In this document: in pieces, positions 49,056-60,803 of the stretch
How the letters are laid out: every line of letters begins with the position of its first letter
Numbering within the stretch: position 1 is the stretch's first letter
Source of the DNA: Acestrorhynchus altus
Lineage: Eukaryota; Chordata; Actinopteri; Characiformes; Acestrorhynchidae
DNA: 64,000 nucleotides
Direction: 5' to 3'
Assembly: GCA_034509495.1 (NCBI GenBank)
Contig: CM067506.1
Coordinates: forward strand, 24,317,069 to 24,381,068
Program-made: the position numbers and the translations under genes
The notes under the pieces: generated by a model
Told to the model about the DNA's origin: nothing
Seen by the model: the letters and a program-made list of their open reading frames with translations, nothing else
Database searches by the model: none

Positions 49056-49562
49056 TTAAAAGACAAGTAATCCACTAATACGTTCATTTAATATAGTAAT
49101 CCTTTGGATTACATTACAATTAAAGTTCTGGAATATAGTCAGTATGAATGCATCAGTGGAGAATGAAAGATTTGAACATTCATTTTCTTTTAGATACACA
49201 TTGTCTCTGAAATGCCATGACATGTCCACCATCTTTAAAGAGGATGACTTGACATATTTACTTGTGCCAATGCAGTTGTGTGTACCCCAGGCCATGTTGG
49301 GCTCTACCAGTGCTCTTTCCATACCAAGACAAAACACCCCAGTCTGGGCTTTTCCCCACAGGACAGAAACAGTAGGTACTGAAGATAGGTGGGACAAGAG
49401 GATGACGTGACATTTCATCCATGGTGCTCCCCTGGAACGGGTCACTAGCATTCCACCACAGACTTGGCAACTACTGTCATGTCCAGTCCCTGTGACTGCT
49501 GCCGGCTTGTAATTGTGCCTCACCTCTCCTGTCCCTGCTGTCTGTGTGGACTGTCTGGGCAA
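49056..49562 (-). CDS. Unrecognised open frame, 168 codons, longest non-repetitive frame in the window
   Basis: A minus-strand frame starts with ATG near 49562 and runs 168 codons. It begins basic and Thr/Gly-rich (MPRQSTQTAGTGEVRHNYKP) and contains a CQVCGG pair, then passes through GKAQTGVFCLGMERALVE to an Asn/Ile-rich end. I recognise no domain, signal peptide or membrane segment. The N-terminal 100 codons lie in DNA richer in GC than the flanks, and a second minus-strand frame (49578-49829) lies just upstream, so the two might be parts of one decayed coding region. At this base composition a 168-codon frame is somewhat unlikely by chance, but low-stop GC-rich patches do occur. It could be an old transposon gene or accidental. 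Confidence 0.2.
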   Translation of the reverse strand: MPRQSTQTAGTGEVRHNYKPAAVTGTGHDSSCQVCGGMLVTRSRGAPWMKCHVILLSHLSSVPTVSVLWGKAQTGVFCLGMERALVEPNMAWGTHNCIGTSKYVKSSSLKMVDMSWHFRDNVYLKENECSNLSFSTDAFILTIFQNFNCNVIQRITILNERISGLLVF

Positions 49563-50046
49563 GGACTTGCCTCATAATCACCTCTCCTTCTCCTGTTCCT
49601 CACAAACATGGTTCTGTTCAGACTGAAGGGCAGAAGAGGCAAGCTGAGGTTTCGGTGTCAGTAACGTCACAGTTGTATCTGCTGCAGAAAATAGGGTGAT
49701 GCAAGCTAAAGCAAATAAATCATGATCTGTTGAGATTTCAGGTTTGTTTTTTTTTTCCTTGAATTTAATAGCAGTCAATGTAGAAGGTCTTGTTGCATTG
49801 TACAGTGAATAGTTCCGCCGGTCTAACAATGTAAGAAGTACCTCTTCTGGTTACAACACATTACAAAAAAATACAGAATATATAAATAAGATAAAATTAC
49901 TATATATCTAACTGTTGTCTCCAAATGTAAACTTTCAAAATTACTTTCAAAGTCCTATGTACTTTGTTTTATTTTAGTCTAATATGCTAAAAAGTGTACA
50001 TGGAAAATATTGAATCCATTACAACTGGAATTTAAACTATAATATA
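49563..50046. other. Spacer with a second minus-strand open frame, nothing recognised
   Basis: GC-richer up to about 49690, then AT-rich. The frame 49578-49829 has no recognisable domain. Confidence 0.4.
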
Positions 50047-50571
50047 CAGGGGTTGGACAATGAAACTGAAACACCTGTCATTTTAGTGTGGGAGGTTTCA
50101 TGGCTAAATTGGAGCAGCCTGGTAGCCAAACTTCAATAATTGCACATTGCCCCATAAGAGCAGAGTGTGAAGGTTCAATTAGCAGGTAAGAACACAGTTT
50201 TGCTCAAAATATTGCAATGCACACAACATTATGGGGGACATACCAGAGTTCAAAACAAATTGTTGGTGCACGTCTTGCTGGTGCATCTGTGACCAAGACA
50301 GCAAGTCTTTGTGATGTGTCAAGAGCCACGGTATCCAGGGTAATGTCAGCACCACCAAGAAGGACGAACCACATCCAACAGGATTAACTGTGGACGCAAG
50401 AGGAAGCTGTCTGAAAGGGATGTTGAGGTGCTAACCCGGATTGTATCCAAAAAATATCATTCCCAAGATGAATTGACGCTGTATTGGCTGCAAAAGGAGG
50501 CCCTAGTACACCATACTAATAAATTATTGTGGTCTAAAACCAGGGGTTTCAGTTTCATTGTCCAACCCCTG
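50047..50571 (+). mobile_element. Tc1/mariner element, both ends intact, internally deleted
   Basis: The element starts CAGGGGTTGGACAATGAAAC and ends with the exact complement CAGTTTCATTGTCCAACCCC then TG. The inverted repeats of about 30 bp differ at about one position. TA flanks both sides (50045-50046 and 50572-50573), the Tc1 target duplication. At 50231 the old start codon reads MGDIPEFK. After a one-base shift, VGARLAGASVTKTASL and VSRATVSRVMS encode the helix-turn-helix domain. The sequence then jumps from about 50500 to the 3' untranslated end, so the whole DDE catalytic domain is missing. It could move only with a transposase supplied elsewhere. Confidence 0.88.
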
Positions 50572-50573
50572 TA

Positions 50574-53048
50574 CATTTAACACTAGCACATATATTTGGA
50601 TTCAGAAGGGTTTACTAGTACTTTGAATTGTTTGGGGCTGCTGAGGTAACTGTTAATTACCTTGTAAGTTTCTTTCCATGTAATACAGTTTTTTTTTTCT
50701 GAATTTGTATAAACGACACAACATTGATTTGAGTACATTCTTATTAACTGGACTGACTCACTCAAATCCATGATGCAGACATTGTGAAACATATACACAG
50801 ATTATATACCAGACAAACACAGTTAGCTTACATCTACAGTTCAGACCCAGTGCCCTAATATTTCTAAATAATTCAAGATGCAAAGATGACATTAAGCAAA
50901 AAGAGAGTCCACAAAGCCAGTGGTTTCCAGAAGCAGAAGCCTCTTCAAACATTAAGCACATTTTCAAAATAAAGACCTGCTCATTGCATTATCAAACAGC
51001 AAGTCTCTTTAATTCAGTATCATACTCAGAACCTGATTTATAGCAGAACAAAGCCTATTGATACCACTATTCTGGCTACAAACTCAGGACAATATGAAAT
51101 CCACCATAAACAACACAAAAATACTATTTACCAGCTAACGTAAAACCCACACAGGTTAAATTCATGCTTGATAAATCCATTCTCATATTCACTCCGTTTT
51201 GACTTTTTCATCCAAACTGCATCCAAATTGCACCATGAGGTAGGTAGATAGACGGGCAGGTATTGAATCACCTTTAATATAGTTATTTCCAAATAATAAA
51301 AGCTATTTTAGGAACACATTCATTTCAGTACAGGGTAACATGGACTGGTGTGTTCTTCACAGTCAGGGAAAAGAAGGCATCAGCTACCCAATGAAAATAT
51401 GTTAAATTACATTCTCAAGGACCTACAAGATGGCAAATTGTACAGCTGGGAATTGAGCATGGACTCACTTCTGTTTTGAAAGAAAACAGATGATCCACTC
51501 TGGGTTGGGATGACATTTGTTGACGTGGGACTGCATTAGAGGTGTGTGCCTGTTTGTTTGCTGTGCGCACAATGAAGAATGCCAATAAATGGAAATTTTG
51601 AGTACCAGGGACATTATGTCATCTATAAGAAACCATTCCTCTGCAGCAGAGTTGAGGCTGTGGCCATTACAGTCTTTGTTCTAATATAAAAATGGGTGAA
51701 GGCTGGGTCATTTAGTAAGAGAATACTGCCCTCCTGAGCCTCATCTTTCTGATATGATCCCTTACACTTTGCAGAGCTATATGACCCTCCATCTGTCTCA
51801 TAGACACCTCTTAAAATATAGCCCACACTTTATTCAGGCACAGCCTGTGTTGAGCCTACTTGCGTTTATAAATACTTCAGCATCTCAAGGCTGGGGCATA
51901 ATGGAAATGCAATTTTGAATTTTATTTACAGTATTTCATAAATGTAATTATTTTCTCATATAGTGAGATTCTAACATCAGAGCAAACATGAATATGTTTC
52001 ATACAGGTCTGTGCCCTTTAGGATTTTAGTATATATGGAATGATATAATATTCCATACTCATTATTCTATTCTCATTAATCCTATGTATGTCTTTATTAA
52101 GAGGAGCTCTCAGCAGGACTTAATAGACTAGCAAACATTGGATGCTTATATGCCACTCAATTAGGACCCAAGCTCTGAAAAGGTCATATGGAATTGAACA
52201 GCATTTGATATTCTCAGGTCAGCCTACGGTGATTAGCATACTATATCCCAAGTGTCTGAAATGCTAGCTATCAATCAATGCACAAGTGAGATTCCACTCT
52301 TGAAAAAAGTACTTTGAGTAAGGAATATGCAAAGTCATGCCTCAGAAATCTGAGAACATATACTTGAGCTCCTCTCTTGGATTGGGTTTTGAAGAGACAC
52401 CTAAAGGCACCTATGCTCAACAACAGTAAGTACAGCAGATTTATATGTAGCTGTGCACTATGAATACAAATTATGATGTTTTGGGGATGCATTTAATGAT
52501 TATAAAGCAGGCATGTCTATGTCTTGCTCCCTCCCTAGGGCTCACCCCAAAGCCAAACCTCTTTTTCAACATTATGCTGGTCTCTCTTCACTGGTCTAAT
52601 GACATCGTCAATCATAATTACTCTCAGCCCAATGTCTCCATGTCTCAGTGGGCCAACATCTCGCTCCTTTTAAACACACATAAACTTGACAGAGTTGAGC
52701 AGACTCAGACATCAACTTGCCAACCCACTCACTGCATACTTACATCTTTTCATGACAAAATTAATTCAGCCCCAAAAGTTTGCACAGAAAAAAAGCCCCT
52801 GACAGTTTGGCATGAATAGACAAGCATTTCAAGGACATAGCAATGTAAGATGACTAATACATGACTATAGATATGCAGTGCAGTTATTTCATGGTCCAGG
52901 ATTTTCTTGTTTGAGGCTGATGTGTTGTTTTTTGTGTGTGTATAAACCTGTATAAAACACATGCCAGGGAGCCAAATGAGCATGAGACAGCAATTATGGA
53001 GCACACAGTGAGTGGCTGCCAAAGCCAGCTCCTGTGCAAGGAATCCAG
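50574..53048. other. No gene recognised
   Basis: About 2.5 kb of AT-rich, repeat-free sequence. Open frames at 50583-50967, 51623-51826 and 52460-52819 carry no recognisable domain. Confidence 0.45.
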
Positions 53049-53054
53049 CACACA

Positions 53055-53122
<68 letters not shown>
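53049..53122. repeat. (CA)n microsatellite, about 36 units
   Basis: CA tract with a single CTCA interruption near 53055. Confidence 0.97.
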
Positions 53123-53123
<1 letters not shown>

Positions 53124-54741
53124 CAAGGCTTCACAGCTGGTACCTTGACAGATAGGCAATGTGCCAATCATATTATCAGTGAGTTATCTATCTGAACAGC
53201 TGTGTTTGCAAAACCTTTCAACTTTGTGAGGCTATTCACAAATTCAGTTCTCAGACAGAGACCAATAGATATTATTTTGTAATAAGACTCACAATTACAG
53301 TCTGTTCTTCTTTTTACAATCAGACACAATATTTTTACAGTCAAGACACAAAGCTACACTTGAAATCATATGAAAACATGGATTTTGTAGAGCAGACATA
53401 CACTTATAGTTTTCATAAATTTAAATTTTAGTTAATAAGTAATGAAATAATAAAGAAATTAGGACAATTAACAATTTTTTAAATTAAAAATCTTTTTTTT
53501 GCTGCAATAAATAATGTAAATATCTGAAATGGCTGTTTAGCTATGTTGCTTTTTAGCTGTAAATATTTAGTTAGATACTTCTATCCCCACTGATGACAAT
53601 AATATTGAAGCTCATATCACACAAATATTACTTATCCCTGAATATTACTTATGCCCGATTAATGAGAGTTCCATAATTGCAACTGGTTGATTAAAAAACC
53701 TTAAACACAGCTGCGTCCTCAAAGGAAATCTAGGTTTACCAAAACAGGTGTAGAAAATAAGCCAGAACCCTAAGACTGTTTTGTAACAGACTTCTACCCT
53801 CAAAATGTACATAAATCCAGCCCACTAGCAAAATCTTTAGTCAATGTTACAGAAACAATCAAATACAATGGGATGTTAAGGTATTATTGAGACTGTACAG
53901 CATCGGATCACCACCAGATTCTGCTTGCATTTTTAGTTAACATGTAACATTTGTACATGAAGCAGACTGAGTGACTGTAGCTTTTCCTTTGTTCTTGTCC
54001 ACAGAAGAAGAGCTTAAAGTAGGCATGCAATGAAGTGTAAACAGGTGGAGCAAAGAAAGAGCCAGGGGTCACTAAAAGTTAATAGTAGCTTCTTTTATCA
54101 ACAGATCTCACCACTAACACCTACTACAAATCATCTCAAATAATAAAAAAACTATGACTGGTCAGTTTAAAATCCAACTACTGGCATGTACACAAAAAGA
54201 GTTCTATATAGTACCAAAAACAGTTTGGTAGTTTGACTGACTATAACAATAGTGGGAACCTTTTTGGCACTGTGGGACATTGTGCTTTTGTTCACCTAAA
54301 AGGTTTATATTGCCATGTACAAATGGTTTTCCTTGTATATTGAGAACAATGTAACCAGGCCAAGAAAACCTCTGCCTTGTATGTGTGTATTATGTGTATT
54401 CTGACGTGCTACAGTTTCTCATGAGGTTGAATTAGGTTTAACAGCATCCGACAATCGTTTGTCCAACCTAAACCAACTCTAAACCCAAAGGTTCAACCCA
54501 GTACTGAAAAGGTGGTCTTTGTAACAACAATGGAAATGTTTTTGGAGATTACATACAACCATTTTAGGTAAAAACATTTCTAAAAAAGAACCATCTACAA
54601 GTATCAGTGTAAAAATCCTTTAACCAGAAAAATAATCAAGTAATCATCCAAATATGTTTTTGAATTGTCATGATTCTGTAGGTAACCACTAACCTAACAG
54701 AAAACCATCAAAAAACCCTTTGAAGATGCCTATATTCCATC
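53123..54741. other. No gene recognised
   Basis: AT-rich. AATATTACTTAT is repeated at 53622-53651. Nothing else stands out. Confidence 0.45.
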
Positions 54742-54810
54742 TGTGTGTGCGTGCGTGTGTGTGTGTGTGTGTGTGCGCATGTGTGTGTGTGTGCATGTGT
54801 GTGCACGCGC
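54742..54810. repeat. Alternating purine-pyrimidine tract (GT with CG steps), Z-DNA prone
   Basis: For 69 bp every step alternates pyrimidine and purine. Mostly TG units are mixed with CG steps (GCGTGCGT near 54749, GCGCATG near 54775, GCACGCGC near 54803). CG-containing alternating tracts flip to left-handed Z-DNA more easily than pure GT. Confidence 0.9.
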
Positions 54811-56590
54811 CTCAGGCTTTGACCTTGTGATAAGCAGTGTGGGTAATTAGGGTTGATAGAAGGTTGGGGGTATTTCTTAATTAGCACCATTTGAGTTTTT
54901 AGATATCAACATCATTATAAACATCACAGCAATATCTTGCTTTTATTTTGAGAAGCACACTAGCACACAAGTCTCTCTTGTGGCATAGCACTTGGTTTAC
55001 TGCCCTCTCTAAGGTCACCACTATATTTACTTAAGTCATCCATCATCACATCATCAGTCTGTTTTCTGACAACACACTTGAATTGTTTTTTTGATAACTG
55101 GTCCGCAAAATGCCACTCTAAAGTCACATTTTAGCTTTTTCTGAACAATCAAATACACAGTGACCTTTAGATTGTACATCTGAAAATAGCAACAGTGTGG
55201 AGATGCATGTTGTTTGGCCCTGAACCCTAAACCCAGCAGGAGCCCTGATGGAACTGGGGCACAATGTCCCTGACTCTCATGCAACCTAGCAGCCAGAATG
55301 CACCACGCCTGTTCTCTCCAGCTCTCAGGAGATACAGGGCTATATATGTCATGTTAGTGACCCACAATGCATCAATATGAATGGAAGGCTGATATGTCAC
55401 ATGACACTATTCTAGCTCTCTTCTCTTTACACTGCAATGGGGACATAGGGATAAAATGAGGGGACACTTGAGAGTTTTGGTTTCAGCTGAGGCCAAAATC
55501 CTCAGATGTTTGGTCCAGAATTCACCAATAGTTCAACAAAGTAAAATAACTAAAAGCATAAAGGACATCACTCATTTTATTGACATAACACTCCCTGACA
55601 GTTTAGCATGTAGATTAATGTATTAATAAGGATGGAAACAATAAAAGCTGTTTTTGAGAATTTTAACACATATGATGTCACTATCAAACACTATTTGACC
55701 ACCTTTATATAACTGCTGTTTAGAACAGCTTTGTAGCACCAACATTTACCTAATGTGACAGTATGTTGGTCTGATATAGCTATCATGACTGTGTTTAAGG
55801 TCTACTAGTGTTTCTGCTTAAACTACAGTCTACTAAGTTTTTGTCTTGTAGTAGAAGGACCAAGGTTTTGGTCTCAAGACTGGTCTTTGCCTTGTCACGG
55901 TCTGAGGGTAAAGAGAAATATACTCTGTTAAATAGACATGTCTTTTAGAAAATATACAGTCCTAAGACACAGTTTCTCTCACCAGCAACTGGTTGTAAAA
56001 GGCTAAGCAGAAACCTCTAACTGTGCTCTCGTGCTGTGTGGTTTCTGGTCGAGTTAGTTTAGTGTTAATGAGACAGGCCTTTCTTTTATTCTGTTTTATT
56101 TGCCACCATAACAGCCATAATAGTGTCTTTTCAAGATAAAAGGCACTAAGAAATGTAGCTAATTAAATTTAAAGGATATGGGCACAATTCTACATAATGA
56201 CTGTTGGTATTTAAACTCAACAATACCACAACCACACCCCTCCCTTCAGTGTTCCTTCAGTACCTCCACCATCCATATTTATGCATGTGCATTGCCAAGG
56301 TAATGGCACTTGCTTCTAGACCAAAAGAAAGCTTTTGATGGTCCAACCTCTACCTCATTGACTGTTTCTGTGCAATCTCTACTTGTGTGTACAACATGTT
56401 TTCTTCCACAAGCCCCCTGCCCCTCCTTTTCCACCTGGGCATGAGTAGGAATGTCTCCTGCTGGAATAGTTGGGTTGAGTTGCTGCTGATTTTAACTCAT
56501 TTACAAGGTTGAGTATAAACACCAGATTTTTTTCCAGTGTGCAAACAGACTACAGAGCTAGAGGACAGTGAGGAAACATTAACTGATTGT
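54811..56590. other. No gene recognised
   Basis: AT-rich unique-looking sequence, no mobile element recognised. The frame 55054-55284 has no domain. Confidence 0.45.
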
Positions 56591-56609
56591 AAAAAAAAAA
56601 AAAAAAAAA
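56591..56609. repeat. Poly(A) tract, 19 bases
   Basis: A single homopolymer run. I see no retroelement body directly upstream, so it is not called a retroposon tail. Confidence 0.9.
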
Positions 56610-57262
56610 GGTGTGATGAATTGAAATTGTGCACATTTCCTTTAAGCTACTTCTTTTGAAATATTTTGTTTTGGCAAGTTAATTTCATTTTTAGTCAGTG
56701 AAGTGCTATTGCTGACAGTGACCATGTTAGCAATACCTAACTGAAAATTGGAAAACAACTGTTATCAATTTTACTGTCAAATTATGTATGCAATCTAAAG
56801 AGTTACTGTAACAATTGTGACTAACATTTGTGATGTCAGACCTCACAAAAGAAAGTTGCATTAATGCCAGGATTGTTTTATTTTTTTTTGTTCCCAATTT
56901 GCCCCTTAATTAATCCCCAGTGCTGGAAATATGTTAATATATCATTTAGTAAGAATTAAACAAACAGTTTGAAAAGCTAGCTTTTTTTATGCATTATGGT
57001 ATTTGCCACAAATAACCATGTTAAAATGTTCTTTTTTTATCTTAAAAGTCAAAGCTTAGTCTTGATTTGGCATTACTTATAATAGTTTTGACTGCAACAC
57101 TACATAGGGGCCAGCTCCCCAGACCAGATTTTAGCAAATGCATAAAATTCTAGAAATTTCCAGTCCAGTTTAAAGCTTCATTCACAGAAAACCTGCCGTA
57201 AGAGTTTGTAAGTATGCCTTTAGTTTATGTAGTATCCTCTTTACATGGATGATCTTATAAAC
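56610..57262. other. Spacer, nothing recognised
   Basis: AT-rich sequence. Confidence 0.5.
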
Positions 57263-57446
57263 CAGTGGTTCTCAATCCTTGTCCTGAAATACCACTGTTC
57301 TGTTCGTTTTAGTGTTTTCCTGCTGTAACACACCCAGTTAATCTCAGGGCTCATCGGTCATTAGCTGGACCTGGTGTGTTGGAATTAGGGGAAACTGTAA
57401 AACCTGCAGGCCAGTGGTATTCCAGGACCAGGATTGACAACCACTG
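57263..57446. mobile_element. hAT-type MITE, family E, with target duplication
   Basis: The left end CAGTGGTTCTCAATCCTTGT pairs with the right end ACCAGGATTGACAACCACTG as an inverted repeat with few mismatches, and the subterminal ACCACTG / CAGTGGTATTCC blocks extend it. The flanks TTATAAAC (57255-57262) and TTATTAAC (57447-57454) differ at one of eight bases, which fits the 8-bp target duplication of hAT elements. The 184-bp element has no coding capacity. Confidence 0.85.
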
Positions 57447-59861
57447 TTATTAACAAAAGGCACTGTGATTACCAAAATCAATATGTAAAATCACTAGGTA
57501 AAAAGTGTTGCGTCATCACCCAAAAAATATTTATTTTACAATCATTAACCTACCTGAGTACCATTCCTGTACAGGTATTTTACTACATCACAGTCAGTGT
57601 GTGAGATAGGAGGAGCAGGGGAACAAGAAATTGAATTAAGATTACTCTCCACTTCTGGCTTGCTGCAGGGAAAACCTATTGTGAGTCTATGTACAGAGTA
57701 TATGTATCTTTGTCTCTCAGTTTCAGTTTTTTGACTTGTAGGTGGTCGCTGCACATTGTGACTGCAGTGAATCATGCATGAATGGTGAAAGCTTTTTAAG
57801 AGCTTATCTCCGTTTTCATTTACTCACTCCATTTACCTTGGTGTTGAAATTAATACCTCCAGGATATACAAGGATAAAATGAAATTAAATGGACTGAATA
57901 CAGAGACAGTCTATTTAGCAGAGTGTTCAGTTAGTATAGATTGAATGGGCCTCTCCCTAAAGCTAAAGATGACTGTGACTATATCATCAGTCCTGAGAGT
58001 GACATCTCAACATTTTTAAAACATTAAGTTTTAAAAGCTATCATAATCTTGGTCAAAAAATACTCAGCAATTCCCACTGAAATTTCCAAGAATTCCAAGA
58101 CCTTTTCTTTTTCAAGTCTTTGCTGTTAATAACAGATTTTCTTCCCCATACTGTTCATTAGTCACCCATTATTGTCCAAGGAAATGTAAATAATTTCTTA
58201 TGAACAGATTCAGTAATATGAATAAGTCCTCATTTAAAAGCACAGGGTTCTAGTATTGTTCAGTGCCAAAAAGTACCAGCTGCGACAAGCTCCCCAGTTG
58301 CTGTGTTTGGTATAAATTCACTGAGGAAATGAGGAAAGTACAAATACTGAGTTGTTGTGCACACTATGAAAAAATGAAGGAACAAAATGTTGTCACATTT
58401 CCAGGGTTATTTAATTTTGTTTATTCAATTAAATAAAAAGACTTGAATGTGAATGATATTTCTTGGGTTTAAATCATACAATCATGATTTATACCTTTCT
58501 TGTGTCAGGACGGGGTGCGGAAGAGACGACTAGGGAAGTGGAGGTAAACTGTGGTTGAGAATTTAATGAAAAACACAAAGAACTAAACAAGACAGAACCT
58601 AACCTAATGCAACCCACATGGGGAGAAACAACAACTAAGACAGGAAGACAGAGGTGAACAGGACTGACACATGATATCTTGTAATGCTAATTCTGATAGA
58701 TCTAGTGTTAACTGCATTCATTTGCTTCCATTTGGTTCCTTTCCATAGTCAAAGTGGTTTGTCCAGTAATGTGTTACCAGCCTTAAAATGTAATTCATGC
58801 ATGGACAGCCTTCTGTAAATTTTGCAAAACTACAACTGCCAAACACAGATATTAGAGATGTCTGTGAGACTAACATCATGACCCATCTAATATTGGTTCA
58901 GTTCTGTTGGATCAGGTAACTTTACATTAGGTGAAGTTCTCAGTTAGTGGTATGTTGGATGGCATAATAAAATCTAGTAAAAACATTCTCCAAGGCCTAG
59001 CTAGTGTTCAAACAGACCCCAAATATAAAATAAAGTGTTCTGATTCATGTTCTCAAAAATGTGTTACATTGCTTCAAAAAAGTGTCCCAATTATTCAAAG
59101 ATAACGTTTGGTTCTGATTATGCCCTGAGCTTTGTAGAAGGGTGCAGCTTAAAGGTCTAAGATGATAGATTCATGATTTATTCAAGGCTTAAATTGTGCC
59201 ACTTAATCCGCATATTCTCTAAAGTTCCCCACAGGTACTGTGGTATCGTCTAAATGGGCTGATGTCTTATTTCTGATCACTGCTCCACAGAATCTGGAAG
59301 CTTGGTGTTATGCTACAGACAGTATAGATGCCAGTTCAAGTTTATTCATGTTCCATATTTTCATTTGCAGCTCACAACATAAGAAATCCTGGAGAACTCT
59401 TTCTTGTGCATTAGAATCTGCATTGTCCACATGCTTCACAGAGGCTGTGTCCTTAAACGGAAGAAGTGAAAGCATGTTTCACCTTCACAAACCACAATGC
59501 GATTAACTAAATCTTTTGCCTTTGGTTCTCTTTGTACACTGAGCACAAGGGGCCTGTGTGAAAAATCACTTAACAGCTGAATAAAGGCCTGCATTCTGAT
59601 CCAATACAGAATAATGGGGAGCAGCTCTTAAATGCCCGACACAGAGGTGTTGCCTTTGTGCTGCACTTTAATATGACTACACTGTGGTGAAGATGGACTA
59701 TTGCTTAACCCAGTTTCAAAAAAAGAAAAAAAAAACAACAACTGCAGAAACTGGAGGAGAAATATGGCACTATGGAAATAGACTGATTCCATAATGGACT
59801 GACTCAACACGAACAAGTGCGCATACGCACACACGTTTATTTTTATCCCGTCATATATGGT
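57447..59861. other. No gene recognised; possible old repeat near 58504-58675
   Basis: AT-rich. The block starting GTGTCAGGACGGGGTGCGGA near 58502 and continuing through AATTTAATGAAAAACACAAA resembles a fish repeat I cannot name. Open frames at 57545-57775 and 59240-59506 have no domain. Confidence 0.35.
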
Positions 59862-59886
59862 CCACACACACACACACACACACACA
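59862..59886. repeat. (CA)n tract, 12 units
   Basis: Short pure CA tract. Confidence 0.95.
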
Positions 59887-60270
59887 TACTGATTAGAAAA
59901 GTATTGCTGCAGCTCTGAAGTATATTGAGATCTGGACCTTCCCATGTCCATTACACTATGGCTTCCATAGTGCCAACCAGAATGCAGCTGATAAAATCCT
60001 GAAAACTGTGGCCACTATAAAGTGATAGATATCAGATATTTCATTCCATAGGAATTTAAGGCTGAGACTACATGTAATTTAACCCTTTCAGGGAACGTCT
60101 GGACAGTTTAGAAAATGTATGATAACAAACAGACACAAAGCTCTTCATAATGCGATGACTAGACAAGTAACTTATGCTCAGTGAGCAACATTTGAGATGG
60201 CCAAATCCATTTTAGCTTCAGAGAACTTGTAGTTTCTTCAGTCTCTGAAAGACCTTCAAGGCCTCCAAGG
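59887..60270. other. Spacer, nothing recognised
   Basis: AT-rich until about 60250. Confidence 0.5.
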
Positions 60271-60280
60271 CTTTATTCTC
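60271..60280 (-). promoter_or_regulatory. Candidate polyadenylation signal AATAAA, minus strand
   Basis: The minus strand reads GAGAATAAAGCC here, about 45-50 bp beyond the stop codon of the open frame at 60325. An AATAAA hexamer is common by chance in AT-rich DNA, but this one lies in a locally GC-richer patch and at a fitting distance. Confidence 0.3.
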
Positions 60281-60283
60281 CTT

Positions 60284-60288
60284 CTCTG

Positions 60289-60319
<31 letters not shown>
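60284..60319. repeat. (CT)n tract
   Basis: CT units with two GT interruptions, directly followed by GTTTTCTACAG. On the plus strand this imitates a splice acceptor, but the cause is the simple repeat. Confidence 0.95.
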
Positions 60320-60324
60320 GTTTT

Positions 60325-60606
60325 CTACAGGCTATCCCTCTGTCCTGCTGCTAGTCTAAACTGCACTTGTATAATGGGTGAATCACAGTAAACAGGCCAG
60401 GGCTCTGCACTGTGTGGTCCTTCCGGTGACCCGTCCGTCTGTACGACCATCCAGCCATTGGTGTAATCCACAGAACTGGGTTTGGGGTCAGGTGGCTGGA
60501 GTGATTGGCTGAGACTCCTGGAGCAGGGCCTAAACCTCCCTGAGCATTTGGTGGGGTGCAGCATGGCCATATGTCTGCGTTGAAATGTGTGACTGGCTGC
60601 AGGGCT
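60325..60606 (-). CDS. Candidate terminal coding exon, function unknown
   Basis: The minus strand has an open frame ending with a TAG stop near 60325. An ATG lies near 60568 (MAMLHPTKCSGRF), giving about 81 codons. The frame stays open upstream to about 60666 but without an ATG. Directly upstream is a C-rich pyrimidine tract (about 60607-60645) followed by CAG, a good splice acceptor shape. The interior reads SLSQSLQPPDPKPSSVDYTN and GWMVVQTDGSPEG, then WPVYCDSPIIQVQF, which is unlike random AT-rich translation. GC content is clearly above that of the flanks, and AATAAA follows the stop. I do not recognise the protein. It may be the last exon of a minus-strand gene whose other exons lie outside or are not visible, or only a GC-rich low-stop patch. 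Confidence 0.3.
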   Translation of the reverse strand, partial: SPAASHTFQRRHMAMLHPTKCSGRFRPCSRSLSQSLQPPDPKPSSVDYTNGWMVVQTDGSPEGPHSAEPWPVYCDSPIIQVQFRLAAGQRDSL

Positions 60607-60736
60607 GGGTGGGGTGGGGTGGGGGGCAGTGGAGGGGGGCCAATGACATGCTAGCTTGGAGGTCACTATGAGTCACCTCATTAGATGATGTCACTATACC
60701 CATGAAAAGGCAGTGCAGCCATGCAAATGAGAGAAG

Positions 60737-60738
<2 letters not shown>

Positions 60739-60800
<62 letters not shown>
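60739..60800. repeat. (GA)n array, about 31 units
   Basis: Pure GA tract of about 62 bp. With the CT tract at 60284 it forms an inverted pair about 420 bp apart around the exon candidate. Confidence 0.97.

Positions 60801-60803
<3 letters not shown>

Noticed and set aside
56591..56609. Poly(A) tail of a processed pseudogene
   Set aside because: No coding or SINE body is recognisable upstream of the A run.
58502..58675. Possible fragment of a fish repeat beginning TGTCAGGACGGGG
   Set aside because: The resemblance is from memory only and no ends or target duplication are visible. Left as unassigned.
60320..60390. Plus-strand splice acceptor (CT tract then TTTTCTACAG)
   Set aside because: The pyrimidine tract is a CT microsatellite, and plus-strand frames after it stop quickly.
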